From the NCBI GenBank assembly GCA_937773555.1, contig CALJVT010000004.1, forward strand, positions 310,001 to 374,000: DNA of 64,000 nt. Direction: 5' to 3'. Made by a program: the position numbers and the translations under genes. Position 1 is the first letter of the stretch. Each line of letters starts with the position of its first letter. The DNA comes from an uncultured Pseudomonadales bacterium (GTDB lineage: Bacteria; Pseudomonadota; Gammaproteobacteria; Pseudomonadales; Balneatricaceae). Under the pieces are notes generated by a model. It had not been told where the DNA came from and ran no database searches. It worked only from the letters and a program-made list of their open reading frames with translations. Positions 35,218 through 45,402 of this stretch are shown one piece after another.

Positions 35218-35688
35218 TTATGGATGGAATAAATTGGTCAATCGAAGACACCCTGCAGCCGCAACCTCACCTTCCAGCAAGGCTATAGAAGCTGGCCGCA
35301 TAGGCTCTCCCATGTGATGATTCCCATGGCAAAAATGGCCAATCAAACCACTAACTAATGGCTGGTGAGTGATCAGAACAATGCCTTCATGATGTTGTTG
35401 CAGCAAGAAACTTTGCACTTGATCGATCTCTCCGTGAGGAGTGATACAGTCCAGTGTTTGTAGATTTAATAGGTGCTTTTTATAAGCATAGTTCTGTAAC
35501 AACAAAGATGCCGTCTGTTGTGCCCTCATATAAGGGCTAACCCACAGGCTAGTATATTCATGCCAAGGTATGGTTTGCTGTTGGCTTTGCTGTATGACTG
35601 AATCGCTGCCCCTTTGGGTAAGCCGCCTTTGAGCGTCAGAGGGAGCATTGAAGCTGGCCTCACCATGGCGCATTAGGAGCAGTTTCAT
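35218..35688 (-). CDS. sixA: Phosphohistidine phosphatase SixA
   Basis: SixA dephosphorylates phosphohistidine proteins; in E. coli the targets are the ArcB phosphotransfer domain and PtsN-type proteins. The 156-residue product opens MKLLLMRHGEASF with catalytic His8 in the RHG motif. The second histidine lies in VLITHQPLVSGLIGH. The short length without a C-terminal insert fits SixA rather than other histidine phosphatases. Its start overlaps the stop of the DUF4389 gene by one base. Confidence 0.9.
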   Translation of the reverse strand: MKLLLMRHGEASFNAPSDAQRRLTQRGSDSVIQQSQQQTIPWHEYTSLWVSPYMRAQQTASLLLQNYAYKKHLLNLQTLDCITPHGEIDQVQSFLLQQHHEGIVLITHQPLVSGLIGHFCHGNHHMGEPMRPASIALLEGEVAAAGCLRLTNLFHP

Positions 35689-35984
35689 TAGTCCTGGGCC
35701 TGTGGTAAATCCTTTGCCTCCGGCCAGTCATTAAATGGAAAAGGCTTGCTTTCAGTTTGGTAAGACAAAAACCGGTAGCTTTGAAGGATGAAACGCCCTG
35801 TGCTATTACTAAATTCAAGTATCGTATGCTGGCTAGATTCATTAAAAAGACGATAAAAAAACTGAGCAACAACTAGCAGCACTAATATATACGCTGCAAT
35901 TTTTACCAACACCAAGGTTAACAACATAAAGACTAGGCGAAGCCAAAAAGCTTCTGATTTCAGGTTATTTTTTAATGCTTGCAT
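35688..35984 (-). CDS. DUF4389 membrane protein
   Basis: This is a 98-residue protein with one long hydrophobic region (about residues 13-40, perhaps two short helices). A conserved tail reads ILQSYRFLSYQTESKPFPF. The pattern matches DUF4389, typically encoded near sixA and gpsA in gammaproteobacteria. I choose the ATG at 35984 because AGGAG lies eight bases upstream, inside a longer frame that opens at 36008. Confidence 0.83.
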   Translation of the reverse strand: MQALKNNLKSEAFWLRLVFMLLTLVLVKIAAYILVLLVVAQFFYRLFNESSQHTILEFSNSTGRFILQSYRFLSYQTESKPFPFNDWPEAKDLPQAQD

Positions 35985-36047
35985 AGTATTTGCTCCTTTA
36001 ACTTCCATGTACTTAACATAGGGTCAATTCAGACACATTTCAAGTGA

Positions 36048-37070
36048 TTAACTGCGTTTTAGTACAAACTCAACATCTGAATTTTGATCACGATCCATTA
36101 GTGCTTTCGCTACGGTAGAGGCATCTTCACCCTCATAAACCAACGCATAAAGGCCATCAACTAAGGGCATATTCACCTGTAATTGATCAGCTTTTTCCTT
36201 CACCAAGGCAAGGGTATTTACACCTTCAGCCACCTCTCCTAGCTCGGCTACAGCCTGCTCTAAACCTTTTCCTTGGCCTAACGCATAACCTACCCGGTAA
36301 TTTCTACTCAAGGGAGACATACAGGTAACGATTAGGTCCCCAACCCCAGCTAGACCCAAAAATGTCATTGGATTAGCGCCCATATGCACTGCTAGGCGGC
36401 TCATTTCAGCTAAACTGCGGGTTAATAACATGCTACGGGTATTTTCACCCATACCCAAAGCTGCACTCAGGCCGGCAGCAATGGCATAGATATTTTTGAG
36501 TGCACCACCCAACTCTGTGCCATAGCGATCATTGCTCGCATACACTCGAAAGAAGTGGCACTGTAATATGTCCTGCACTTGACGACGCAGCCCTTCATGA
36601 TCACTAGCAATCACAGTACCCGTTAACTGTTTAGCAGCCACTTCTTTTGCTAAGTTCGGGCCACTGATCACACCCACAGGGTTGTTAGGAAAATAGACTT
36701 CAAGCACCTGACTCATTAATAAAAAAGTATCAGGCTCAATACCCTTTGCTGTCGTAACTAGGTATTGCTGTGGGTTTATAAAGCCTTTAGCTTGCTCCAA
36801 AACCCCTCTAAAGGCTTTACTGGGCACGGAAAATAAAACGGTGTCTGCATCACTAATACAGGCACTAAGATCAGTCATTATTTCGAGGTTCTGGTGTAAT
36901 TCTAGCCCGGGCACATAGCGAGAGTTAATCCGTGTATTACGCATTTCTTGGGCCAACATTTCGTCACGTAGCCACAGCCTAACAGGAAATCCATTGTGAG
37001 CGACAATGTTGGCTAATACAGTGCCAAAGCTGCCGCCACCAATGACTGCAACTGCGGGTTTAAAGTTCAT
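36048..37070 (-). CDS. gpsA: NAD(P)-dependent glycerol-3-phosphate dehydrogenase
   Basis: GpsA reduces dihydroxyacetone phosphate to sn-glycerol-3-phosphate for phospholipid synthesis. The 340-residue product has the nucleotide-binding motif GGGSFGTVLANIV near the start and GPNLAKEVA. It also has GGALKNIYAIAAGL with the catalytic lysine, and GLAGVGDLIVTCMSPLSRN. It is eleven bases downstream of the RhlB-type helicase gene and is probably cotranscribed with it. Confidence 0.96.
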   Translation of the reverse strand: MNFKPAVAVIGGGSFGTVLANIVAHNGFPVRLWLRDEMLAQEMRNTRINSRYVPGLELHQNLEIMTDLSACISDADTVLFSVPSKAFRGVLEQAKGFINPQQYLVTTAKGIEPDTFLLMSQVLEVYFPNNPVGVISGPNLAKEVAAKQLTGTVIASDHEGLRRQVQDILQCHFFRVYASNDRYGTELGGALKNIYAIAAGLSAALGMGENTRSMLLTRSLAEMSRLAVHMGANPMTFLGLAGVGDLIVTCMSPLSRNYRVGYALGQGKGLEQAVAELGEVAEGVNTLALVKEKADQLQVNMPLVDGLYALVYEGEDASTVAKALMDRDQNSDVEFVLKRS

Positions 37071-37081
37071 TGCGACACCTA

Positions 37082-38338
37082 TTAAACTAACAGTTCGCTA
37101 GGGGTCGGTTCGCAGTCTAAACGTTTTCCCAGCATCTGTTCTAGGTCAGGCATTATGAAGGCATCATCTTCTGAGGCAAAGCTAATTGAAATCCCAGAAG
37201 CTCCTGCTCGGCCAGTGCGTCCTATACGGTGCACATAGTCTTCTATTTCTTCTGGCAGATCATAGTTAAAAACATGAGTTACACCATCCACATGGATGCC
37301 TCGGCCTGCTACATCCGTAGCGACTAAAATAGGTGTATCGCCACTGCGGAAGCGCTCTAGGGTTTTAACCCGTTTGACTTGCGCAACTTCACCCGACAAA
37401 AGGGCACTTTTAATGCCGTCTTTTTGCAACTTTTCAGCTAAATCACGGGTAATATGACGCCGGTTAGCAAATACAATCGCACGCTCTACGCCCATTGTTT
37501 TTAAGCAATTTAGCAACACTTTATATTTATCAGCGCGGGCTACAGAAAAGAAACGCTGCTCTACAGTGGCAGAAGCTAGGTCGTCAGACTCAATTTCCAC
37601 ATGCACAGGCTCAAAAGTCCATTGTTCTGCCAAGCGTAATATCTGTTCGCTAAAAGTAGCACTAAATAACAAAGTTTGGCGATCTTCTTTTTTTGGTGTT
37701 TGACGAATAATAGCCCGCACATCTGGGATAAAGCCCATACTCAACATCCGATCAGCTTCATCCAAGACGATCACTTCCACTTCACGCAGATTGACATGCC
37801 CTCGGCGACAAAAATCTAACAACCGACCCGGTGTAGCCACCATGATGTCAGTATGCTGCTTTTGTAGTTGCTTTTGCTGTACTTCAAAATCCATGCCACC
37901 AACAAGTTGCTGAACGTTGACATCGCAAAAACGTGTAAGGTCCTCAGCGTCACTGGCTATTTGCATTACCAACTCTCGGGTGGGAGCAACAATAAGCGCT
38001 CTTGGAGTACCTAATCGACGAGGACCTTCTATGGGAAAATCTAAAAAGTCAGTAATAATACTGAGTAAAAATGCAGCTGTTTTTCCTGAGCCAGTCTGTG
38101 CTTTCCCGGTAATATCTTTTCCAGCCAGAGATTCAGGCAAGGTTAATGCCTGTATTGGGCTACAGTATTCATATCCCAACGCCGCAATACCCTGCATCAC
38201 TTGGTCGGGCAAATCTAAATCATGAAAGCGGGTTTTGCCCTCCTCCTGTGGGACGATAAAATCGTCCAGCGACCAGTTTAAACCAGAGGCTTTTGAATCA
38301 TTTGATTTCAAGGTGATTTTCCATTGAGAGGCGAGCAT
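37082..38338 (-). CDS. rhlB: DEAD-box RNA helicase RhlB
   Basis: This 418-residue ATP-dependent RNA helicase shows FHDLDLP and the Q motif [10 protein letters not shown]. It has Walker [27 protein letters not shown] in [16 protein letters not shown]-type motif V and [10 protein letters not shown]. The N-terminal extension of about 35 residues and the short C-terminus resemble RhlB, which partners RNase E in the degradosome; RhlE-type helicases have longer basic tails. Gene position next to gpsA/sixA is common in Pseudomonadales. Confidence 0.88.
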   Translation of the reverse strand: MLASQWKITLKSNDSKASGLNWSLDDFIVPQEEGKTRFHDLDLPDQVMQGIAALGYEYCSPIQALTLPESLAGKDITGKAQTGSGKTAAFLLSIITDFLDFPIEGPRRLGTPRALIVAPTRELVMQIASDAEDLTRFCDVNVQQLVGGMDFEVQQKQLQKQHTDIMVATPGRLLDFCRRGHVNLREVEVIVLDEADRMLSMGFIPDVRAIIRQTPKKEDRQTLLFSATFSEQILRLAEQWTFEPVHVEIESDDLASATVEQRFFSVARADKYKVLLNCLKTMGVERAIVFANRRHITRDLAEKLQKDGIKSALLSGEVAQVKRVKTLERFRSGDTPILVATDVAGRGIHVDGVTHVFNYDLPEEIEDYVHRIGRTGRAGASGISISFASEDDAFIMPDLEQMLGKRLDCEPTPSELLV

Positions 38339-38423
38339 GCCTCGTTAAGATAAACTTCAACGAGGCAGTATAGAGAGTTTGAGACCATTACACAAAACAC
38401 CTTTAATTAGCCTTAATCGTTCA

Positions 38424-40553
38424 TTAACTAAACTGCCGATGATAAGGCGGTAACGCCTGCAAAAGCTGTTGGCCATAGCGTTTACTTAAGATACGTTTGT
38501 CCAAAATAGTAATGCGGCCTTTATCTTCTTCTTTGCGCAGCAAACGACCTGTGGCTTGCACTAGCCTAACACTTGCTTCTGGCACCGATAGTTCAGCAAA
38601 ACTATTACCACCAGACTTCTCGATCCACTCAGCAAGAGCTGATGGCACGGGGCGGTCTGGCACCGTAAATGGTAGCCGTGTTATTACTACGTGAGTTAGG
38701 TAATTGCCAGGTAGATCGATACCTTCAGCAAAACTGGCCAGGCCAAACAAAATACTGCCCTCTCCTTCATCGATACGTTGTTTGTGTTGGTCCAATAGAC
38801 GTTGCTTAGAAGATTCACCTTGCTGCAAAATTAAATCCTGCCATAGACCGTCCATACCCTCAAAAACCAACTGCATTACACGCCGTGAAGTAAACAACAC
38901 TAAGCTGGCTTCAGCCTGATTTAACTGAGCTTTAAGCCCTACAATCAAATGATCCACAAACACGCCCTCTGGCCCTGGCTCAATCGCCTCTTTGGGCACA
39001 CAGATCTGTGATTTAGAGAAATCAAAGGGGCTGGCAACAGCCAGCATCGTGCTACTAGGGTTTAAACCAGCATGGGTTATAATGCGGTCAAAGCGGCCCA
39101 AAGCAGTGAGGGTAGCGGATGTTAACAAGGCTCCATAACATCGTTGCCATAAGTTTTTTTGCAGCAGTTCAGCCGCCATTATAGGACTTGCTGACATCTC
39201 TAAATCCACACGCTCTGGTGTTTGCCAATACTGTAGCCACCGTGCCATGGGCACTTCACCCTCTTGGTCAACTTTAGCATAGGCTTGCCATAAACTTAGC
39301 TGTTGCTCAGCGTTTTGTTGTAATACCCCAAAGGCTGCAAGGTAGTTCTCCGCTTGGTCTTTAGGCAAACCGTTTTGATCACCTTTAACGACATCGTCCA
39401 TCAACGCGTGTAAGGCGCCTAAGTCTCTTGCTAAGCGGGCACTACTGAGGCCCATATCATGACTAATTTGTACTAGCTCGGTTGGCACTATGCCTTGTGA
39501 AAAACGATAATTTTCTTGCTGCTGGTAACCATCCTGGGGCCTAAATGCCGACTGGTCTAAGAATTGCTCAACGCTAATGAGTTGCTGCTCAAGCCCTTGC
39601 AGATGGTCCTTTACCTGCCCACTGAGTTGAGCACCTTTACCACCCCCCTGCCATTCTTTTAAAAACTTTTTTAAGCCCGAGCGCGTTTGCCCGTACCAGC
39701 GACTAAGTTGGCGAATACCTTGCTGATGGGTGAACTGTTTTAGGGTTTTATCCGCTAAATGATGACCTTCATCAAAGATATAAATAGTGTCTTCTGGTGC
39801 TGGCAAAATAGCACCCCCTCCTAAAGCTAGGTCTGCTAAAACCAAGTCATGATTAGTAACAATGCAATCAGACTGTTCTAAACCATCTCTAGCTTTAAAA
39901 AATGGGCACTGACTAAAATGGCTACAACGGCGGTTAGTGCAACCTTTGTGATCTGTCGTAATTGGCCGCCAATGATCCTCTGCCAAGGAGTCTTTCCAGG
40001 CATCACGGTCGCCATCCCATTGATTACTGCCAAGTTGCACTACCATATCTTTATACAAAGTTTGTTGTTGCGCATCTAGCTTTAGGGCTAACTCATCCTC
40101 AAACAGCGCCTGGGTTGGGTCAATAGCGGCATTTTGTGATAAGGCTTGGTCTAACCTAGATACACACAGGTATCTTCGCCGGCCTTTTGCTAATTGAAAA
40201 TCAAAATCATAACCACCATGTTTTTTAAGGGCCGGCAGATCTTTTTGTACAATTTGTTCTTGTAGGGCGATAGTTGCTGTTGAAATAACTAATTTTTTGT
40301 CTAAAGCTTTAGCTATAGGCAGACAGGCCACCATATAGGCTAGGGTTTTTCCCGTACCTGTACCCGCTTCTACCAAGCACACCGGATTATCATCTCGGCG
40401 ATGGCCATCAGCATCCATATCGATTGCCAAAAAATGATTAGCCACAGTCGCTATCATTTGTTTTTGACCCCATCGAGGTTTCAGGTCTAGCTGCTTAATA
40501 AGCTGACGGTAAAGTTGTTGTATATCTTGTTTTACAGAAACAGAATCAGACAC
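38424..40553 (-). CDS. dinG: ATP-dependent DNA helicase DinG
   Basis: DinG is a 5'-3' Fe-S helicase of the XPD family that resolves R-loops and unwinds damaged substrates. The 709-residue product has Walker A EAGTGTGKT and the Fe-S cysteines in YLCVSR and CTNRRCSHFSQCPFF. The DEAH variant is FDEGHHLAD, and motif VI is QATGRLLRKEEDKG. Length is normal. It diverges from lexA across 177 bases containing two LexA boxes, so SOS induction is likely, as in E. coli. Confidence 0.95.
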   Translation of the reverse strand: MSDSVSVKQDIQQLYRQLIKQLDLKPRWGQKQMIATVANHFLAIDMDADGHRRDDNPVCLVEAGTGTGKTLAYMVACLPIAKALDKKLVISTATIALQEQIVQKDLPALKKHGGYDFDFQLAKGRRRYLCVSRLDQALSQNAAIDPTQALFEDELALKLDAQQQTLYKDMVVQLGSNQWDGDRDAWKDSLAEDHWRPITTDHKGCTNRRCSHFSQCPFFKARDGLEQSDCIVTNHDLVLADLALGGGAILPAPEDTIYIFDEGHHLADKTLKQFTHQQGIRQLSRWYGQTRSGLKKFLKEWQGGGKGAQLSGQVKDHLQGLEQQLISVEQFLDQSAFRPQDGYQQQENYRFSQGIVPTELVQISHDMGLSSARLARDLGALHALMDDVVKGDQNGLPKDQAENYLAAFGVLQQNAEQQLSLWQAYAKVDQEGEVPMARWLQYWQTPERVDLEMSASPIMAAELLQKNLWQRCYGALLTSATLTALGRFDRIITHAGLNPSSTMLAVASPFDFSKSQICVPKEAIEPGPEGVFVDHLIVGLKAQLNQAEASLVLFTSRRVMQLVFEGMDGLWQDLILQQGESSKQRLLDQHKQRIDEGEGSILFGLASFAEGIDLPGNYLTHVVITRLPFTVPDRPVPSALAEWIEKSGGNSFAELSVPEASVRLVQATGRLLRKEEDKGRITILDKRILSKRYGQQLLQALPPYHRQFS

Positions 40554-40648
40554 GGAAGAAGCTCTTTGTTAGCATCGAATAATCGGTCATCAGGGTACAC
40601 CATTTTAGCCTTAAAAGCTGACAGAAAAACCGCTAGGGAAAATAAAAC

Positions 40649-40676
40649 TTGCCAGCGTCAATATTACTGGTATTAT
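40649..40676 (+). promoter_or_regulatory. Candidate lexA promoter
   Basis: TTGCCA (40649-40654) and TATTAT (40671-40676) are separated by 16 bases and point toward lexA. The -10 box lies inside the first LexA box, the arrangement expected for direct repression. The transcript start would fall in or next to the second box. No experiment supports it; the match to consensus is moderate. Confidence 0.5.
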
Positions 40677-40684
40677 ATACAGTA
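40665..40684. promoter_or_regulatory. LexA (SOS) box 1
   Basis: The 20-base site TACTGGTATTATATACAGTA fits the gammaproteobacterial SOS consensus TACTG-N10-CAGTA exactly at its conserved ends. It overlaps the candidate -10 box of lexA and lies 112 bases upstream of dinG. LexA binding here would repress lexA-sulA and possibly dinG. Confidence 0.85.
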
Positions 40685-40703
40685 ACTGTACAAACAACCA
40701 GCA
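40684..40703. promoter_or_regulatory. LexA (SOS) box 2
   Basis: The site AACTGTACAAACAACCAGCA keeps CTG-N10-CAG but is less symmetrical than box 1, with its centre 19 bases away. Two closely spaced boxes are usual at lexA promoters, where they allow cooperative autoregulation. The weaker outer bases make it less certain than box 1. Confidence 0.7.
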
Positions 40704-40730
40704 TATCTAGTATGTGTTAGAGGACGTAAT

Positions 40731-41339
40731 ATGATTAAGTTGACCCCACGCCAAGATCAAGTACTCGACTGTATTCGCAACTACATTAATGATACAGGTT
40801 ACCCACCGACTCGGGCAGAAATTGCTAAAGAACTGGGTTTCAAGTCACCTAATGCTGCAGAAGAACATATAAAAGCCCTAGCCCGTAAAGGTGCAATTGA
40901 GATCATTCCGGGTGCTTCTCGAGGTATACGAGTGCCCGATATGCATGAAGTAGACCTTGGACTGCCCATTATTGGCATGGTAGCCGCTGGTAGCCCACTG
41001 CTAGCGCAAGAACACATCAGCGACTATTGCGCAATTCCAGAAAATCTATTTTATCCGAAGGCAGACTACTTACTTAAAGTGAGTGGAATGTCGATGAAAG
41101 ACATCGGTATTTATGATGGCGATTTATTAGCCGTGCATAAAACAGATCAAGCCAGAAATGGACAAGTTGTAGTGGCACGCCTAAACGATGAGGTTACTGT
41201 TAAACGTTTTCAACGCAATGGTAACCACGTGCAACTGATTGCAGAAAATCCAGATTTTTCACCCATAGAAGTAGACCTTACGCACCAACACTTAAGCATT
41301 GAAGGATTAAGTGTCGGTGTCATACGCCGTGGTAACTAA
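40731..41339 (+). CDS. lexA: SOS response repressor LexA
   Basis: LexA represses SOS genes and self-cleaves when stimulated by RecA. The 202-residue product has an N-terminal winged helix ([25 protein letters not shown]). The cleavage site is Ala86-Gly87 in GMVAAGSPL, and the Ser121/Lys158 catalytic dyad lies in SGMSMKD and VTVKRF. All key residues are present. It starts after a GAGGACG ribosome binding site, has two LexA boxes upstream and is followed by sulA after 18 bases. Confidence 0.97.
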   Translation: MIKLTPRQDQVLDCIRNYINDTGYPPTRAEIAKELGFKSPNAAEEHIKALARKGAIEIIPGASRGIRVPDMHEVDLGLPIIGMVAAGSPLLAQEHISDYCAIPENLFYPKADYLLKVSGMSMKDIGIYDGDLLAVHKTDQARNGQVVVARLNDEVTVKRFQRNGNHVQLIAENPDFSPIEVDLTHQHLSIEGLSVGVIRRGN

Positions 41340-41357
41340 ACCAGAAGGAGAGCCAAA

Positions 41358-41816
41358 ATGATGCGACAACAGCAGCAAAAAACTGAGACTAACATCGAGG
41401 GAATTTTAGCAGAACATCAGCTAGATCTCTGGGCTCAAGAAGAACATACACCTGCACAAGATCTTAGTAGCATCACAGAAATCATTATGCGCGGTGAGGC
41501 CTGGAACAATGTGCAGACATTGCTGCCATTACTTGCACAACTCAGCCATGACCAACGTTGGTTAGCTTGGGTTGCACCGCCTAGGTTATTGCCTAAAGCC
41601 CAACTAAGGGCTGCTGGGTTTGACTTGGATAAAATCATCTTATTAAAACCTGATTCCCACCACGACACCATGAGCCTAGCCAAGCAAGCGTTAAAGAGTG
41701 GCACTTGCCACACTGTTATTAGTTGGTTTGGCTCCCTTGCTGAAAACCAACTTAACGATTTAGCTCAGGCTGCAGAGCTTGGTAACAGCCGGGCTTTTTT
41801 AATTAGGCACCAGTAA
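41358..41816 (+). CDS. sulA: SOS cell division inhibitor SulA
   Basis: This 152-residue protein matches SulA in TEIIMRGEAWNNVQTLLPLLAQLS, RWLAWVAPPRLLPKAQLRAAGFD and HTVISWFGSL. SulA binds FtsZ and blocks septation during SOS. The lexA-sulA operon arrangement is that of Pseudomonas, unlike E. coli where sulA stands beside ompA. AGAAGGAG precedes the start. It is probably induced from the lexA promoter. The family is divergent, so FtsZ binding is inferred. Confidence 0.87.
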   Translation: MMRQQQQKTETNIEGILAEHQLDLWAQEEHTPAQDLSSITEIIMRGEAWNNVQTLLPLLAQLSHDQRWLAWVAPPRLLPKAQLRAAGFDLDKIILLKPDSHHDTMSLAKQALKSGTCHTVISWFGSLAENQLNDLAQAAELGNSRAFLIRHQ

Positions 41817-41823
41817 ATAACAT

Positions 41824-43110
41824 CTAGAGAATTAGTTGTGTCTCAAAGAACCTTGTTAGTAAATTATGGGTGATTTGTGCATCAGCACTGCCAGCAAGCT
41901 CGCGTATGGAGTGCATTGCAAACGTGGGCACTCCCAAGTCTAATGTGCGCACACCGAGCTGAGCCGCAGTAATAGGCCCTATGGTGCTGCCACAGCTCAT
42001 GTCGCTGCGCACCACAAAGGTTTGGATAGGCAATCCGATTTGGGCAGCCAGCTCTTTTACCATTGCACTAGTCACTGCATTCGTAGCATAGCGCTGGTTT
42101 GCGTTGACTTTAATTACTGGCCCTTGATTTAACTTAGGCCCGTGCTGGTCATCATGTTTATTAGTAAAGTTGGGATGGACCCCATGTGCATTGTCAGCCG
42201 AAATAAAAGTGGATGCATCTAACACTTGATGCAGTAGTTCAGCCGTTGGGTAGATGCGCTGCAGCACAGACATTAAAAAACTACCCTGAGCCCCCTCGGC
42301 TGACTGACTGCCGACCTCTTCATGATCATTACAGATCAATAACATACCCTGATCAGTTTCAGCATCTAGCATGGCTGTTAACCCTATGTAACAGCTTAAT
42401 AAGTTATCTAATCTTGCCGCTGCTAGAAACTCCTGCTTTAGTCCCACTAAAGCTGGGGCCTGAACGTCATAGAAACTTAACTCATAATCAATCACCTGCT
42501 CCACAGACTGCCCATTAGCGTTTAACTCGTGCTCCAGCAGTGAGCGTAGATTAAAATCATCACCCAAGGCCTGTCCGAGTAACACAGGCAGATCTGTTTG
42601 TGGGTTCACAGTATGGCCTTTGTTAGCCTCACGGTCTAAATGTATGGCTAGACTTGGAATACATGCCACTGGGCGCTTAAAATCTATCAGGTGGCTCACT
42701 AGGCAACCCTTGGCATCACGACAAACCACTCTGCCAGCTAAAGACAGATCGCGGTCAAACCATGGATGTAACAATGCCCCGCCATATACCTCCACACCCA
42801 ACTGGTGATAGCCTTTACATCTTATTTCTGGGTTAGGCTTTACCTTTAAACACGGGCTATCTGTATGAGCACCCACCATGTGTAGCCGCTGCAGAGCATT
42901 GTCTTTAGGTAACTGAAAAGCCACAATAGTTGAATCATTACGAGTAATAAAATAACGCCCTCCAGCTTTTAAATGCCAAGTGTTCGCCACTTTGAGCTGG
43001 TAATAACCAGCAGCACTTAATTGGCTGGCCATTGAAGCAACAGCATGAAAGGGTGTTGGTGAGTCACTAATAAAACTCATCAGTCCACTGAGATAGGCTT
43101 GTTTTGGCAT
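41824..43110 (-). CDS. apeB: M18 family aminopeptidase (ApeB)
   Basis: This is a dinuclear zinc aminopeptidase of the M18 (aspartyl aminopeptidase) family. From the ATG at 43110 (MPKQAYLSG) it has 428 residues; a longer frame to 43188 adds a non-family extension. The zinc ligands lie in GAHTDSPCLKVKP and LLICNDHEEVGSQSAEGA. SADNAHGVHPN is the third diagnostic motif, and RSDMSCGSTIGP closes the domain. It is cytoplasmic and converges with sulA. Confidence 0.94.
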   Translation of the reverse strand: MPKQAYLSGLMSFISDSPTPFHAVASMASQLSAAGYYQLKVANTWHLKAGGRYFITRNDSTIVAFQLPKDNALQRLHMVGAHTDSPCLKVKPNPEIRCKGYHQLGVEVYGGALLHPWFDRDLSLAGRVVCRDAKGCLVSHLIDFKRPVACIPSLAIHLDREANKGHTVNPQTDLPVLLGQALGDDFNLRSLLEHELNANGQSVEQVIDYELSFYDVQAPALVGLKQEFLAAARLDNLLSCYIGLTAMLDAETDQGMLLICNDHEEVGSQSAEGAQGSFLMSVLQRIYPTAELLHQVLDASTFISADNAHGVHPNFTNKHDDQHGPKLNQGPVIKVNANQRYATNAVTSAMVKELAAQIGLPIQTFVVRSDMSCGSTIGPITAAQLGVRTLDLGVPTFAMHSIRELAGSADAQITHNLLTRFFETQLIL

Positions 43111-43310
43111 GGTTTTGCTTGTTCCTTCGTTACAAAGGGCTAATATTGCCACATTCTGGGCTGCAAACGTAACGATTCTGTAAAGCATTGGCTAAATTAG
43201 CTTCAATTCGCTCTAGACGTTTGAAAAGCTCACTAAAATCAAGCTAGTATAGGATCAATGAGATTTCGTTGTTAAACCCCATTGGCTTACTAAAGGTCTT
43301 CATACTATTT

Positions 43311-45395
43311 ATGACTCCTGATACTTTTTTGACTGCTTTGTACATCCCTTTCACAGCTGCTTATTGGCGCCAAACCTTCCCTAAGGTGGTATTTTTAGTA
43401 AGCCTTATAGTGGTGCCGTTTGCCATAGCACAAACTAGCCCAACTGAAACACCAGTGCAGATTAAGTTCACTGAGAAACAGGGTTTGTTGGCCCAAGAAA
43501 TTATTGAGTTATTAGGCCGTCAGCACTATTCCCCTAGAGAAGTTAACGACCAGTTTGCCACTGATGTGTTTACCAGGTATCTAACGCTTCTCGACCCTCA
43601 ACACATTTACTTTAGCAAAGCTGACTTAGCACCATTTAATTACCTTAATAGTGAACTTGACGACCTTTTATTAAAAGGTGATTTGGTTGCTATGGGCCAG
43701 CTGTACAATTTATTACAACAAAGACGCCTAGCATTCATAGACTACAGCTTGACCTTATTATCCAGTGAAGGCCCTATGTTTAACTTTGAACTGCTTGAAA
43801 ACATCAGCACAACACCGTTTGATGATCCTCGCTTAGAAAATTTGGCAGCTATTAGAGACATTTGGCGCAAACAACTGAAAAACGAGTTTATAAACGGCCA
43901 ATTAGATAATGAAACGGCTGATCAAATTAAGCAACGGTTGCTAAAGCGCTATACCACGATGCGCAAACGTGTAGTTCAAGTGGAACTTCGAGACGCCTAT
44001 GAAGCGGTGAGTAACAGTATTACCACAGTTACAGACCCGCACACCTCATACCTTTCGCCACGCAAAGTGGAAGACTTTAATATCGACATGAGCTTATCTT
44101 TGGAAGGCATTGGAGCTGTGCTGCAGCGGGATGATGAGTTCACTAAGGTAGTTCGTTTAGTGGCTGGCGGTCCAGCTGATAAAGCTGGCGACTTGCAGGC
44201 CTCAGATTACATCGTTGGTGTAGCGCAAGATGGCGAAGCGATGCAGGAAATACTAGGGTGGCGCTTAGATGATGTTGTTGACCAAATAAGAGGGCCAAAA
44301 GGCTCACTTATTAATTTGCAGATTATTCCAGGTGGCGACTTACAGCAAACCAAAAAAACGATTCAAATTCGCCGCAACAAAGTTGAGCTAGATGATCAAG
44401 CCGCTAAGAAGTCAGTGATTGAGTTACCGACTAAGGAGGGCACCCGCAAATTTGGTATAATTACCTTACCAACTTTTTATATGGACTTTGCTGCTGCAAA
44501 GCAAGGTGACCCCAACTATCGTAGCTCTACTCGGGACGTATATGAACTTATCCAAGAGCTAAATGAGGAATCTGTTAGTGGCATTATTGTTGACTTGCGC
44601 AACAATGGTGGTGGTTCGTTGCGAGAGGCGAATCAACTCACTGGGCTGTTTATTGAGACCGGCACCACAGTTCAGGTTCGCTATGCCAATGGAGTGATCG
44701 AAAAACAGATAGACCGTAACCCATTTTTGGCCTACACCGGCCCCCTAGTGGTTCTAGTTAATCGCTACAGTGCCTCTGCTTCAGAAATTTTTGCAGCAGC
44801 AATGCAAGATTACAAACGGGCTTTAATTGTTGGCAGCCAGACCTATGGTAAAGGCACGGTGCAAACATTTGGTGATCTCACTAGCGGCCAGATCAAGTTC
44901 ACCCAAGCAAAATTTTATCGAGTTTCTGGAGCGAGTACCCAACACAAAGGTGTGATCCCAGACATCACTTTGCCCAGTTTGAATGACCCAACGAAAGTCG
45001 GTGAAAGCACACAAGACCATGCTCTCCAGTGGGATCAAGTTAAGGCTGTTGATCACAAAACGTACTTTGCATTTGAACGAATTATTCCACAGCTGCAGGC
45101 GCAGCAAGAGCAACGCAACCAACAAAGCCCAGATTGGCAATACACCCTAGCCGTTGTTGAACATCAACGTAATAGACCAGAACAAATTAGCCTTAACTTG
45201 AGTCAGCGTCAGCAGTACTGGCAAGACCAGCAAAATTGGTATTTGAGCCGTATTAACCAATTACGCCTTGGCCAAAAGTTAGACCCAGTAACGGACGTTG
45301 AAGATCATCAATTTAATTATGATAACGCCCAAAGCGATCCCAGTTTATTAGCAGCGGCTGGAGTCATTGCTGATTGGATTGATATGGTGCGCTAA
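43311..45395 (+). CDS. prc: Carboxy-terminal processing protease Prc (Tsp)
   Basis: This periplasmic serine-lysine protease degrades proteins with hydrophobic C-termini and processes murein enzymes such as MepS and FtsI in E. coli. From the ATG at 43311 it has about 694 residues with a signal or anchor segment (FPKVVFLVSLIVVPFAIAQ). A PDZ domain follows (SLEGIGAVLQRDDEFTKVVRLVAGGPADKAG). The active-site region is NRYSASASEIFAAAMQDYKRA with the lysine in TYGKGTVQ. A C-terminal DUF3340-like part ends the protein. A TTG at 43269 is a possible longer start. Confidence 0.95.
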   Translation: MTPDTFLTALYIPFTAAYWRQTFPKVVFLVSLIVVPFAIAQTSPTETPVQIKFTEKQGLLAQEIIELLGRQHYSPREVNDQFATDVFTRYLTLLDPQHIYFSKADLAPFNYLNSELDDLLLKGDLVAMGQLYNLLQQRRLAFIDYSLTLLSSEGPMFNFELLENISTTPFDDPRLENLAAIRDIWRKQLKNEFINGQLDNETADQIKQRLLKRYTTMRKRVVQVELRDAYEAVSNSITTVTDPHTSYLSPRKVEDFNIDMSLSLEGIGAVLQRDDEFTKVVRLVAGGPADKAGDLQASDYIVGVAQDGEAMQEILGWRLDDVVDQIRGPKGSLINLQIIPGGDLQQTKKTIQIRRNKVELDDQAAKKSVIELPTKEGTRKFGIITLPTFYMDFAAAKQGDPNYRSSTRDVYELIQELNEESVSGIIVDLRNNGGGSLREANQLTGLFIETGTTVQVRYANGVIEKQIDRNPFLAYTGPLVVLVNRYSASASEIFAAAMQDYKRALIVGSQTYGKGTVQTFGDLTSGQIKFTQAKFYRVSGASTQHKGVIPDITLPSLNDPTKVGESTQDHALQWDQVKAVDHKTYFAFERIIPQLQAQQEQRNQQSPDWQYTLAVVEHQRNRPEQISLNLSQRQQYWQDQQNWYLSRINQLRLGQKLDPVTDVEDHQFNYDNAQSDPSLLAAAGVIADWIDMVR

Positions 45396-45402
45396 GCCAT
45401 GC

